NCBI GenBank assembly: GCA_018257865.1
Contig: JAEUBA010000048.1
Coordinates: forward strand, 1-64,000
DNA: 64,000 bases
Source of the DNA: Stereocaulon alpinum
Taxonomy: Eukaryota; Ascomycota; Lecanoromycetes; Lecanorales; Stereocaulaceae
Direction of reading: 5' to 3'
The notes below the pieces were generated by a model. The model had not been told where the DNA came from. It was given only the letters and a program-made list of their open reading frames with translations, and did no database searches. A program made the position numbers and the translations under genes. This document shows positions 45,452 to 56,861 of the stretch, piece by piece (positions within the stretch are counted from its first letter, which is position 1; the number at the start of each line of letters is the position of its first letter).

Positions 45452-46620
45452 GTTCACCCACGGCGGTTACGGTTCCCTGGAATCTCCGATGATCATACGG
45501 AATATTCGGTTTTCGTTGTCTTACAAACAACACTTGCATACCCCAATTAGCCAGGGGTTGGTAGGAAGCACAAGCGGCCAGTTATCTAATTTTTTCCTGT
45601 GTATGAAACCATTTTCAAAGCGCACGCATTACCGATCTTATACCCAAGCATTGACGGCAATCTTGGTGGGAGATGACAGAAGCAAGGGGCAGAGAGCAAA
45701 GGAACATTATGCCATTCACGACCATGTTGCATAGCGAAATGGCTAGTCATGTATGCTAGCGATGACGTCTTTACGGCCGAGGTCTGCGTCAAAAGTTGAT
45801 AGGAAACATGGATAGATAGGTCTATCATGTGTGCTATTAATTGAACTTGTGAAACGCCCGTCGGAATTAGGGTTTTTGTCAACTGTATGAATTACACTAC
45901 CTGACTTACCTAATCAAAGGCCAAGGCTGAAACGGTGTCAGAGAAGGCGCATTGTGGGAATCGCATGAGTAGTTGGGTCTAGATGCCAGGATAGGGGGGC
46001 GATTGATTGAGTTTGGTGGAACGGAGAGGTTCGCAAGGAGGAGTGCCAAGGAAAGGCCTGGGATTGGATCACATGGTCAACAGTTAATGCGACAACGTAC
46101 CCCAGATGCTACGAATACGATAAAAGGTCAAATGATGTACCCAGCCACAGTATGGGGAAAGCAAGTTGAATCTTGATTAGGAATGAGCAGGTTTGCGTGG
46201 ACTGTGGAGGAAGCAGATGACGATAATAATTAATGCTAAAGGTTGCAACCCACTTGAATGGGTTCATCACAATACCATGACATGTGAACAAATTGGACGT
46301 CAGCTCAATTGGATGGTCATAGATGGATTATTGCTGTGGCATCCTTGTGGTACGTACCTAGTATACTGTTGTGACTGCTGGGTACTAGTAAGAGTCATCA
46401 TAGAATTGACTTTGTAGGGCAAACAACGTCGTTCGGGTGTGGCTCAACGAGGAGTTTGACACGCGGAAGACGAGGATCATTTGAACCCTTGGGGGTCCCT
46501 TGGCAGCCTGGTTGCGTCGGTCGGGATCTTGCCGGGTGCGGTGGCGGAAGGGAACTCGTGCAAGGTTCAATCAAAAACTAAGCTTATTGCTGCCTAGAGG
46601 TAAGTTTACAGGGATGCATC

Positions 46621-46670
46621 GGGATTAGTAGGGATCGGTAGGGATTAGTAGGGATTAATAGGGTTTAGTC
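46621..46670. repeat. Five 10-bp tandem units, GGGATTAGTA type
   Basis: Five consecutive 10-base units read GGGATTAGTA, GGGATCGGTA, GGGATTAGTA, GGGATTAATA and GGGTTTAGTC. The G-run spacing resembles degenerate telomere-type repeats, but the unit is 10 rather than 6 bases. It is a minisatellite or possible protein-binding array in the promoter region. Confidence 0.85.
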
Positions 46671-47030
46671 CCAGTGGCTGACTCACACACAACATCTTTT
46701 TTGCCTGAAAGTCTCTGACGCGGACGATTTCAATCAAAGATCAAGTTGCCAATCCGAGCACAAACGCCCGGAGGAACAAGCGGGTGGCCATCAGACTCCC
46801 ATCTCCTGACCCCCGTCTTCCTTTGTCGTCCATGCTCAAGTGTGTTTCGCATTGACCAATCAGCATTCCGTGGTCATTCCAGGGGCTTCTCAAACCATCC
46901 GTGTGCTTCGGTGGTTGTATGGCCAGCTGACTCCCAGGTAGCACTGGCGCTTACAACGTTCACTGTCCACACTCCACAGGCTGCCTTCTATTCTACCTTA
47001 TTAGACTCTGCCACGGTGCCACATGAAAGT

Positions 47031-47058
47031 TATCAGGTATCAGGTATCAGGTATCAGT
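47031..47058. repeat. TATCAGG x4 tandem repeat
   Basis: Four 7-base units occur, the first three perfect and the last ending in T. They lie about 480 bases upstream of the SWIRM gene start. Confidence 0.9.
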
Positions 47059-47541
47059 TGATGCGAGTCATCAATTGAACCAGTCATTGCTCATTCTGTC
47101 TCATTTATTGCTGCCTTGCCCGCGCCCGCCCACATTTCCTGCGCCCGATCCCATTGACCTCATTCACCGCACCGCCCTGTTTCATTGACACACAATAGCA
47201 AGGCTTCGGCTTCACACTACACTTCCCGTTTCCCACCCCACTTCATCATCCATCTCCAACTTCTACAACCCCCATCAACAGAGCCTCTAATACTGCGGCG
47301 CAGGCAATTGTTCATCAATTACAACTCACAGGATCCATTGACAACGACAATTTACTTGCTGCCTCACCTCTCCGACCCTTCGCCACCCAAGTCGGACGAC
47401 GTCTTAAAACCGCCTTACAAATCAAATTCATCGTCCTACCTCTTCCATTGACTTCTGCCTGCCTACAACTATAAGCTGTCCATCAACCTCCTCCATCCAT
47501 CCATCCTGACAACCACAACCTTCACCAACAGGACTTCGAGC

Positions 47542-48708
47542 ATGTCGAAGTTCTCCATTGCCAACCTTATGTCTCCTCCAGAGGTGAAGCCACTTGATAT
47601 TTTCTCCATCACACCAACGAAGAGCCCCTCAACATCACAAGCTGAAGCCTATACCCCGTGTGGGCCACTCGCATCAATGGCAGATTGTCCCACCTCAGAC
47701 ACAAAGATGAGGGTCCTACCTTCTCCACCCACCTCGCCGCAGGTGTTGATCAACAAACGATACAAGGAAAAGAAGGAGGGGTACAAAGCTACCACATCGG
47801 TAACACCGCAGGGTGGCAATGTCAAAGACCCCGTTCTATATCCAGAGTCAGAATCTTTCTCTTCCACCAGCGAAGAACCATTATTCCCGTCAACTCCATC
47901 CACAGCACAAGCCGACGAGATAATCAGCAAACACAAAGCGAGGCGGGATATGCATATGGCCCAGTTCAATAACAAGCTCAACCGCCCGACAGACGAGGAG
48001 TATCGCTTAGCGATCTCCGTGGTATCTCAGGTCGGCAAACTCTACAATCAGGATCCCCGTGGCTACTTGAAGAGACAGCATGACGAAAACAATGAGATGT
48101 ATTATCAGACTAAGCGTCTTTGCGCCAGACCAGGGACGACACCGAAGAAGTCACTGCCAACACTGGCTCCCCTACCAAAGCCGAGCAAGAGAGCAATAGC
48201 CCGAGCCACGCCAGTAAAGCCGGCTGTGGTAAGGGTCAAGCGGACACCAAAACCCTCTCCAAGGGCCAAGTTGATGGGCTTCCCAGATAAAGGTCGATCA
48301 GAGACTCCTGACCGCCAACCAGGCGCGAAGCGTGAAGACATTGATTACAACTCGCTCCCAGATTACGCACCTCCAACATCGACACTTCCGGAAGGCAATG
48401 CAAAGGCTCTCAAGGCGGACTGGCAGAGCAACAACGTCCTCAATCTCTCCAATGATCCTGACCGGCACATGCTTCACGAAGCAGAGATCAACCTTGCTGG
48501 CACGCTCCGCTTGAATTGTGCAACTTACATGTGCAGCAAGCGACGCATCTTCCACGCTCGTCTCAACGCTCTGAAGATTGGCAAGGAATTTCGAAAGACA
48601 GATGCTCAACAGGCTTGCAAGATCGATGTCAATAAGGCCAGCAAGCTGTGGACAGCCTACGACAAAGTTGGATGGTTCAACAAGTCGTACTTCCAACAAT
48701 ATCTCTGA
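47542..48708 (+). CDS. SWIRM-domain protein (Fun19-like)
   Basis: This is an intronless 388-aa ORF. The first about 280 residues are disordered and rich in Ser, Thr, Pro and Lys, with basic patches fitting a nuclear protein. A SWIRM domain fills the C-terminus (about 290-388), from DYNSLPDYAPP through LSNDPDRHMLHEAEINLAGTLRLNC, YMCSKRRIFHARLNALKIGKEFRKTDAQQACKIDVNKASKLW and FDKVGWF-like YDKVGWFNKSYFQQYL. SWIRM domains bind DNA or histones in chromatin factors. The stand-alone fungal form resembles yeast Fun19/YOR338W, whose role is poorly known. A pyrimidine-rich leader precedes the ATG. Confidence 0.9.
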   Translation: MSKFSIANLMSPPEVKPLDIFSITPTKSPSTSQAEAYTPCGPLASMADCPTSDTKMRVLPSPPTSPQVLINKRYKEKKEGYKATTSVTPQGGNVKDPVLYPESESFSSTSEEPLFPSTPSTAQADEIISKHKARRDMHMAQFNNKLNRPTDEEYRLAISVVSQVGKLYNQDPRGYLKRQHDENNEMYYQTKRLCARPGTTPKKSLPTLAPLPKPSKRAIARATPVKPAVVRVKRTPKPSPRAKLMGFPDKGRSETPDRQPGAKREDIDYNSLPDYAPPTSTLPEGNAKALKADWQSNNVLNLSNDPDRHMLHEAEINLAGTLRLNCATYMCSKRRIFHARLNALKIGKEFRKTDAQQACKIDVNKASKLWTAYDKVGWFNKSYFQQYL

Positions 48709-49429
48709 ACGAGTGTACATTCACCTACGGAACCTACAAGGGTCTACACGATCTTTTTTATGATTTATGCACACTCTCGCATTGGCCCAGATTGCTTTTA
48801 CGACCCACGAATTACGACGTTCTCCACTTCCATCGGCAGTGCCAGCGGGCAGGTCTCGCATTAGGGATACTCATTACTTCGGCGTTTATCATACCCCACT
48901 CGATCCGATTTTCAGCATATTGATTTGGCGTTGATCCACGCACCATCTACGATCAGAAATTACACAGTCTTATCACTCAGCTCACAGATACCCATTTCGT
49001 TCTTCCCCGCGGCACCGATATTGTTTGGAAACCATTAGGGCACTTGGGACATTGCATGCAAGGCTTCAGCTTGACTAGATCCATACGGGACTGCCATGGA
49101 CTATCCGTCCGGCAAAGGATTGGAAGTATTAGAATATCAGATTGGGAAGTCGGCCCGCCAGGGGGCATCTATACTCTTCCGTAGCCACCTAGAATAGCAT
49201 CGCCTATACTAGTCCAATGCAAACAAATTATACCTAACAGTTGAACCCCGTGTGTATTGCGTATGTTGCTCAATTGAATATGTCATCACTTCGGACTTCG
49301 GTGATAAGGTCATGTTTCTCGATGATAGACGCGTTGTTGCAAGCGCGTCAGCCACACAAACCACTTGAACATTGTACTACGCCCAGCTTTCCTGTCGCAG
49401 TATGATGTTATGAAGCCCAAGAAGCTCTC
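48709..49429. other. Intergenic region, SWIRM to Sae2
   Basis: 720 bases between two plus-strand genes. I see no recognisable ORF or repeat. Confidence 0.5.
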
Positions 49430-52149
49430 ATGGATACCTTGGAGGGGCAGAAGAGCAGGATTCGCGATGCTGTTAGCAGCGGATTAGACAACCTCGAGCG
49501 TCTGTTGACTGAGCAGCTTGCCCAGAAGCTCTCTGAACGTAGGCTTTATCTTCTCTACTGCAAAGTCACTCAAGTGGTCTAATTGACGTGAGCCTTTCAG
49601 GCGACGCTACCTTCGCAGCTGAGAACCAAGAGCATGTGCAAGAGATTGGGATTCTACAATTCAAGGCGGCAAGAGCTGGGGACCTGGAAGCGGAAAATGT
49701 GAAGCTTAGAGCTGAGCTTGAGGCTGCAAAGGGGAGACAGACACAGCTTGAAGCCAAAGCAGGGAAAGATGCCGAACAAGCGGGAGACTCAAATGCCCGG
49801 GCGGTGTCGACAGTTTCTACCGAGAATCACAACCGAGTCAAAGATGAGCTGGCCAAATACGAGCGTGACTACCGGAGGATCGTCTTTGCTCACAGCGTCT
49901 TGAAATCGAGAGTCCAGCACTACAAGGACATGACGAGGGAGTGGCGAGCGTACGTCAAAGACTGGGTATTGAGACATCCCACACGGCAGGCCAAATTCTT
50001 CCCAGATGACACCGCCAAGCCCACTCGAATCATACCTGCTCATGATGAGAGACCGTCAAGCGTGTCAAGTGCTCCCTCGCCGCCTGCGTATCCAGCAGAT
50101 TTTCTTCCTTCTGCTAGCGGAGTTTCGAGGTCTACTTCTCCCCAGGAACAAGACCCAACAGCCGAGAGTAGTTCGCTAGGTCAACGTTACGATGCGGCTT
50201 CGGGCTACAGAGGAAAGCCCAAAGCACTTACGGGTCAGATCATCGCTACGCAGGCTGCAATTGACCATGGCCACGACGCGGATCTGGAAGACCTCACCCA
50301 GTCAGACGACTCTGAAGAACGTCCAAGTACAGCGAATCTCCCCAGTACACCTCGCAGCAAAACAATGGCACGCGATAATGGAGCGAGCCCTCTCCCAGCG
50401 GACAGTGGATCCTCCCCAATCGTAGTATTTGCACGATCTCTCAAGCGAAAGCGTTCCACAAATAAGAGTAAGGCGAGCGTTCGTGTACATGAGGACTTTC
50501 AAAAGTCTCCACATGCCTCAAAGTCCCGTTCTGTCAAGAACGAGGTGAGCTCCAGTAGTCCACTACTCTTTGCTCAAGGCCTTCATCTTGGCGAACTTCA
50601 TGATAGTCTCGATTTGGATGATGTGGGAGATCACCTTACAACGCCTAGGAAGCGGCAGCGATTGGAGCAAATGCGATTGAGATCTTCAATGTTGGCGCCG
50701 GCACTGGCACCGGACGAGCAAGATATGCTGTTAGATGACATGCCTGAGGCCCAATACGGTGAGAGTGGATCGCCCTTGGTGAAGGATGAGAATAGCAAAC
50801 AGGTCTCGTACGCCAATGTAAACCCTCACGGGCAGCTAGCAGGAAGTACAAGCCGAAATGACGGAGAACAGCAATCGAAGTTGCGCAAGGTGGAGAAGAA
50901 GGTTCATGTGGGAGCACACAACGATCGTGTGATTGAACGACAAGACACAGCAGAGCAACCTCCTACCGGCAGTAAACTATCTACGCATGGGGATCAAATG
51001 CCAGCGACTGGCGGGGCTCATCGATCCCGTACACCCCAAGGCGGTCGGGATACTGAGCACATAAAGGCCGAACTTGCCACTCCAGTTGTTTTACGACCTA
51101 CGGATCCCAATACTCGTATACTACCTAGGGCCAACGAAAGTCCGGCAAAACGACAATTGCCACGAAGTCTACGTGATCGGGGAGCAGCTGCCGTGTCTAC
51201 CTTGGCTGAGGATGGAGAAGATCTTTCATCATCGAACACGCATACTGATCCAATTACCGCAAAGAAGGCCTCGAAAGTCCCTGATGTCCATCATCGACTC
51301 GGTGCTTTATTGAGCGAACCATTTGCTGCAAAGGATTTACCACCGTTGCCATTGTCAAGAACTCCTGGTGGACTGAGAGGACCAACAGCGTCGAGGACGC
51401 CATTGGCACGAACGTATTATCACACCGGGCTCAAAGCACTTACTACACCTTCAACAGTGCCTGCTAAGAGACCGGGGTTACCAGAATCTGCATTGGATTC
51501 CATCAAAGCATCGATTGAGGGGAGTAAGTCAGCTTGTGCTGCACAACGAGTACCCGCAGCAACGCCTACATTCCGCAAACCTCCAAACTTCGATGAACCT
51601 CCGGAGGCCCGCCCAGAGCACGAACCTCTTCGAGCGCGACCCATGCACCGCCTGCGCCTCGAGGACTTCAAGCTCAACCCTGCACATAGCGACTACGCCT
51701 ATCACGAGTCCGTCCGGAAACACGATGAAAAGAAAGCCATCTCAGGCTGCACCGACAAAAACTGCCCACGCTGCAAAGAAATCCGCAAATTCGTCGAAAA
51801 TAGCGGATACGCCAATCTCCCGGGACAAGATAGGGAGGAGGTAGACCAGCGTCTTATAGAAGATTTTGTCGGAGGGGACCGTCGTCGATTAAGCAAGATG
51901 TCAGCCGAGGAAAAAAAGGAGATCGTGACCAAGGCCCAGATGCAACAATTTGCGGATAAATTCGGGAAACATAAACAGCGCTTCGACCGTGCTCAATCTC
52001 CGGTGGGCTTTTGGGATCTGGGGTTCCCGAGTACGCAGGAGGACGAGCAGAATCGAAAAGCTGTGGAGGCTAGGAAGAGGGAGAAGGTCGAGGAGAGGTA
52101 TTGGGAGGCTGTTAGGGAGGGCGGGAGGTATATCTTTGCTGACGAGTAA
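49430..52149 (+). CDS. SAE2: Sae2/CtIP/Ctp1-family DNA-end resection factor
   Basis: Predicted join is 49430-49538 and 49601-52149, giving 885 aa. The N-terminal helix (LDNLERLLTEQLAQKLSERD across the junction) and following coiled coil (NVKLRAELEAAKGRQTQLEAKAG) fit the family's tetramerisation region. A long disordered, Ser/Pro-rich middle follows. The C-terminal Sae2/CtIP domain starts near HRLRLEDFKLNPAHSDYAYHE and contains the CxxC pair in CTDKNCPRC. It then has KHKQRFDRAQSPVGFWDLGFPST, the phospho-regulated C-terminal motif that activates the Mre11 nuclease. The protein should promote processing of DNA double-strand breaks with MRN/MRX in the nucleus. It is the last confidently intact conserved gene before the gene-poor arm. 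Confidence 0.92.
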
Positions 52150-52817
52150 GATGGAGGTTGTAGAATAGTGGTGTTGCTTGGGCTTTCTGGCATCGTTTGC
52201 GTGGCTGCATGCATATTGCTGATGACTTAGAGATGGTAAATTGCATGGCTCATTGCGTTGCATAATCAGGGGGGCTTGGGAGCATGTTAATAGCATTTGG
52301 ACGGATGTATCTTGCATTGCAGAGGAGCTAGGTCCTGATACATCACACGCTGTCAAACATGCAGAACATCTCCCTTGCGGATGTCTTCACCAAGCACTTC
52401 GATTTGACACTGACGGCATGGTTGCAGATAATAAACGATCGTGGACACCGAAGGCCTCAAGATCGCAGAAAACAAGCGAGAAACTACAACGTCAGTAATC
52501 TTCTCAACTGTCAACGGGCGCAGCGTGATATTCCATTCCATGAGTCTTAGATCTGCAGGAGTTGAGACTTCGTTACTTTGCCCGCTTTAAGTTTTGTGTA
52601 CCTCATGCATTGTGGAAATGCCTAATGGCCTGACCCACTGGTTTTCAGCATTCGCTTCCACATTGTTTTTCTGTTTTGACCTCTACTTGCATTTCTATAT
52701 GATCTGTAACCAACGTCGTAGCATGCCTGAACACGGCTTTGAGCAGTCACCATAGCTTTTTAGATCGTAGCCACCGAACAAATCCAAGAATACCTTGCCT
52801 TGAAATAACGGCCAATT

Positions 52818-53495
52818 TCAGCTTTGGGTGATATGTACAACGCTCTTATCTCTGTTCCCCCCCAAGCGAAATGATATGAGTGATACAACTTCCACCGAGA
52901 ATACGCAGCCATGTGAGCTTTGGATGTCTGGGTATTGATTCGTTCGGAAATCATTTTGGGCGATATGTCTGCAGGTCCGCATATACTGTGTATGACATTG
53001 ACCTCGGCTATGCTTGTATTGTCTAAGACCTGAATGCGAAGGTGGTCCGGCTTGCGCAGGCGAAGTGGATTGGGGCTGTGCTTCGGATGTTGTTGAGTCC
53101 GAAGGGGAAGATTCCATATCAGGTGGGCATGATGAGGTGGCAATTCTGCCTAGCTCTGACACGTAATCGGTATTCTGAACAGAGCTAATAACGAACAAGT
53201 GGCTGCTAGTACCATGACATGAGCCAGCAAGTCGGCATCCGTAAATCTGGTTGGTTGGAACTTTATCGCTCATGTAGATGGGGGGATTCTCTATCGTAAG
53301 GAGATCGACTTGAGCTGGAGGTTCTGCAATTGCAGCTTGGACTCCAGTCTAGACCTCGACGGTACCAGAACAATTTGACCTCTGGTTGATCCTGTCTGAG
53401 CTGGAAGGTCTCGGATAGCAAGAGAGCTATGGTGTGACTGGAGCGGAATGCTTTGGCGCGAAGCTGAGAAGACGGAGGGAAGCCGAGTATTTCTA
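52818..53495 (-). pseudogene. Possible decayed fungal accessory gene
   Basis: Reading the minus strand, an open stretch LEILGFPPSSQLRAKAF... continues through KLFWYRRGLDWSPSCNCR to a TAA at 53263-53265. A second frame beginning at 53273 carries on with DKVPTNQIYGCRLAGSC for 150 codons. The Trp/Cys pattern loosely recalls the region before ankyrin repeats in fungal STAND/ankyrin proteins, from memory only. A frameshift or missed intron at the join would explain the break. It could also be chance. Confidence 0.3.
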
Positions 53496-54702
53496 GGTTG
53501 CTAGAGCGTCAGATGCCGCAGCTAAAGCTTTCCTTCGTCTAGGGATGCCACGGTCTGATCCGACATGAGCAAGAACATTGAAGTTCGAAACTCAGAACAT
53601 CTTCAAAAGCCCAGCAACTTTGATGGACTCGAGTTAGGGCCGTGTCCATTGAAGCTCTGCATTCCCTGAGCTGGCTGTGAACTCGTCTGCTGCTGCTTTT
53701 ACAGCAGGCAGCACCAATGTTACAGCGATTGCTTAGATTGTGATTGTTACTGCAAGAAAGGGGAATAGCCCGCAAACATGTGTGGATTAGTGCCTCTGAA
53801 AAGTGTCGTCATTTTACGGGTGCTGCGGGCCTCAGGTTGTCCTTGAGCGTTGGTATTGTGGTAGTTCTGATGAATATTTCCCTTGCTTTTCTATTGGATC
53901 GGTCGTTGTAATTCGGCTCATGAAGCACCTGTATGCAACAGTGAGTAATTATGATAGAACCGCTCCAGAACACTGGAAGGCTTCCATCAGATGCATACCT
54001 ATAGTATCTGAATTTCTGCGGTACAGGGATTCAATTATAGAATGACCCAAATTGTACAGATACCACACTGCAATAACATGAGAATTTTCCGACCTGATGT
54101 GATCACGCCGCCCGTGAATTTGGGAAGGCAAATGTTTTAGACAGCTAACTAGACCCATGTTGCGAGGGCTGTACGTCTATGAGACCTCTAGGCGACAGCT
54201 GCGTCTTGTGGGGACAGCGAGCGAGGAATCGCCTGATCGAGGGGTTTTAAGACCGGAAAAGAAGGTGTTTGTCGAAGAAGCAGTCTAGTGATGTGGGTAG
54301 AGCTGCGAGAGACTGGACGATATTCGTTATGGCGATAAAGAAGTAGATATCGACACAGGACGGGAGCGTATTGAGGTGTAGATGTTGAGGTGAAAAGGAT
54401 TCTGTAGAGATGTTGATGCCAGATTGTAGAGATGGACATATCGGCAGCCGATATTGTGATTGTAGTCGACCACTATGCATGGAGGCTGGATCAAGTCCAA
54501 AGATTGGTGGCTAAGGGCGGCTTTACCACGCCATGAGAACGTATCAGGGACTGGAAATAGTCCCATCTTAGAGGGCAATTGGGTTTGGGCGGATTGTAGA
54601 TAGCTTTAACAACGAATCCACCATCTGGAGCACAGGTGTGGTAGAGCGCAATAGTGCAAACATTCCTTGCAGAACCGCTTCGAGGACTGGCTGATAAGAC
54701 AA

Positions 54703-55140
54703 TCAATGTTGGTGAAGCTGGGTCATGATCCTCGTAGATTCTTGTCGTCGGTCCCGCTTCCCGTACAAATAGTCGGCTTTCATCTTTTCGCAGCCTTCCG
54801 GTGTCGTCTGGTCAGCTCTTAGGTCGTCACTGCAAAGCCTCCCACCTGTGTGATACTTCTTTCCCTCTATTTCAGCTGTCCTTTGCGTTGTCATATCTCG
54901 ACAAGAGAATCGTCTCTGGAACAGACTGTAAGGAGTAGGCGTAATTCAGAGACAGGTCCTTGATTGTGTCGATAGCAATGTCGTAAGACTCGCAGAGGTG
55001 ACATCTGTCGCGTTCCTCGTCGAAGTCACACTTTCCACATCTTTCACTGGATTTTGGGGTAATATCGAAACCTGTCTGCACCACAAGCTCTTCCTAAGAC
55101 TAGTCAAAGGCACTGTCCAGGAAATTAGAACCATCAAACG
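54703..55140 (-). pseudogene. Possible cysteine-containing relic ORF
   Basis: Minus-strand frames contain FDITPKSSERCGKCDFDEERD followed by RCHLCESYDIAIDTIKDL, preceded in the same frame by two closely spaced TAG codons. A second frame has GKKYHTGGRLCSDDLRADQ and ends LHQH. The paired CxxC spacing suggests a small metal-binding segment. The family is not recognised, and this may be a decayed gene or an orphan. Confidence 0.25.
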
Positions 55141-56246
55141 CAGGCTGCAGTGATCAAGACCCAGCTCGCAGCAAGAATCGGAGAGGTGCATGGCGAAACT
55201 GCAGGATGGCGTCTAATATGCATGGCGTAGTCTTCGCCGAGTATACTGTCCGGTGTATGATTTTAAATCAAGATCTCGAAAAGGAGGGCATATGTGTCCA
55301 GCTCGATACAACGCTGTATGTCTTAGCCGCAAGAGTGTGCACACGCGTAAGGCGCGTTCATCAACTCTACTTGACTCCATATAGATGTGAAGCCCAGATT
55401 CATCAGGGATATGGTTTGAGAAGATAGCCTGTCGCCGAAATGGGGTGTCGAGTTGTATAGAGAAGCTAGCCTATCGGATATCGGACCGCTTGAAAGAGCA
55501 CATCTAACCCTTGACCGCTACATTGGCAACGAATCAATCGCAGTCTGGACCTGCGCCAGGAGAGCATTGCCGTCATGACAAGCTTGAGAGCGAGACGCCA
55601 CGTGTACGTTCATTGGGTTCGCAGTATGGACGGACCTCAGGGACGAGAACCCGATGCCTGAGCTCGTGGCTACACCATACCAAAGGTGGCGGTACGTATG
55701 ACCCGGCTAGAGCTGGTGTGTATTGACATTGCTGTAACAGATACGCCCTACGGCTCCTCATAGGGTAATGTGTAATACCATTACGTAGAAGGCAGTAGAT
55801 GAAACATCGGTATCAAGACAATCGGCTTTGTCACACACTGACTAATTGATGGTAAGGATCAAGGCAAGGTTGAAGGTGCTGCGCTAAGCCAGTCGTATTT
55901 GACCTTGTTCTAATCCTCCTCTTCCACTTTGACCAACCATCAGACAGGCTAGCTAAGGCTCTTGTCTTTCGCAGCAGGATTTGCCACCGCCGAAGCGAGA
56001 TGGCAAAGGTCTGGAGCCGGAGCTGAAGGCGTAAAGGATGTGAAAGATAAGGGTTAGGCCAGGGGAAGTGGCCAGTCAGATTCGAAAAACCATGTCCCAG
56101 AAAGTTCGACCCAGCCCGCAGTGGTGCAGGACTAAGATCAGATCTGCATTAGCATAGGCGGAAGCAGGCCTCGTAAGGCACCTGTAACATGCTTAGCCGT
56201 TTTCTCACAGCCCGGTAACTCTTGTCGAAGGATGTCCGCAGAGATC

Positions 56247-56254
56247 TATAAAAA
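56247..56254 (+). promoter_or_regulatory. TATA-like element
   Basis: TATAAAAA lies about 200 bases upstream of the SnoaL-like ATG, a reasonable core-promoter position for a gene with a leader of about 150 bases. Confidence 0.35.
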
Positions 56255-56447
56255 GAGCTTTTTACTCAAACAACTTGCAGAATATCCGATTAGACCATCA
56301 AAGCAGGTAAAGAAGAACCTTGCAAAACTTTCGAAGCGTTCAGAACGCAGGCTCGAATGTGCGTAGCTGGACCACTACCACAACATATCAGGAATCTCAT
56401 CAGTATGCCACCCACCTAGCGCAAGCTTACAGTCTGCTGACCCCAAC

Positions 56448-56861
56448 ATGATAGTGTCTAGCGACATCGAAGCCATCGCAGCCGTTCTCCACACCCACCA
56501 AGAAGCTCTCAATACCTCTAGCACGGATGAAGCGGTGCAACTGTTTACCCGAGATGGGGTCTGCATGCCGCAACACGCGCAGTCATTTGTCGGCATCGAC
56601 GACGTACGAAAAGCCTATGAAGGTTTCTTTGAGAAGATGAAATTCAATATCGAATTAGAGATAAAAGAAATCGTGCCGACGGCTCCTGATTGGGCCTTCG
56701 CAAGGACCAACTCGAAAGGCACTACGATCGTCGAAGGTCGCGGTGAAGAATTTGAGGCCAACCAGGAGCTGTATGTCTTTCAGAAAGTCTGTGGCAAATG
56801 GAAAATAGCACGGTACTGCTTCTCAACGACTAATCCTCCCCTCACACAATGGAGGGTTTGA
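56448..56861 (+). CDS. SnoaL/NTF2-like (DUF4440-type) small protein
   Basis: This is an intronless 137-aa ORF with the NTF2-like cone fold order. Helix one (IEAIAAVLHTHQEALNTSSTDEAVQLF) leads to TRDGVCMPQHAQSFVGIDDVRKAYEGFF, then alternating beta strands WAFARTNSKGTTIVEGRG, ELYVFQKVCGKWKIARYCFST. The pattern of Trp and aromatic residues and the closing phrase GKWKIARY are typical of SnoaL-like/DUF4440 proteins. The family covers small isomerases, dehydratases and ligand-binding stress proteins, so no reaction can be assigned. A TATA-like box lies upstream. It sits alone in a gene-poor arm but has no stops, which suggests it is still functional. Confidence 0.8.
   Translation: MIVSSDIEAIAAVLHTHQEALNTSSTDEAVQLFTRDGVCMPQHAQSFVGIDDVRKAYEGFFEKMKFNIELEIKEIVPTAPDWAFARTNSKGTTIVEGRGEEFEANQELYVFQKVCGKWKIARYCFSTTNPPLTQWRV

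Larger units (their letters stand above)
45452..47541. other. 2.1-kb intergenic region upstream of the SWIRM gene
   Basis: No gene is recognised. It contains two tandem repeats, listed separately. Its last about 350 bases are pyrimidine-rich with few G, which is typical of a fungal 5' leader and promoter. Confidence 0.5.
52150..56447. other. 4.3-kb gene-poor region with possible relics
   Basis: No intact gene is recognised. Two minus-strand stretches (52818-53495 and 54703-55140) read like broken proteins and are listed separately. The remaining ORFs are short with no features. A TATA-like box at 56247-56254 belongs to the next gene. Confidence 0.45.
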
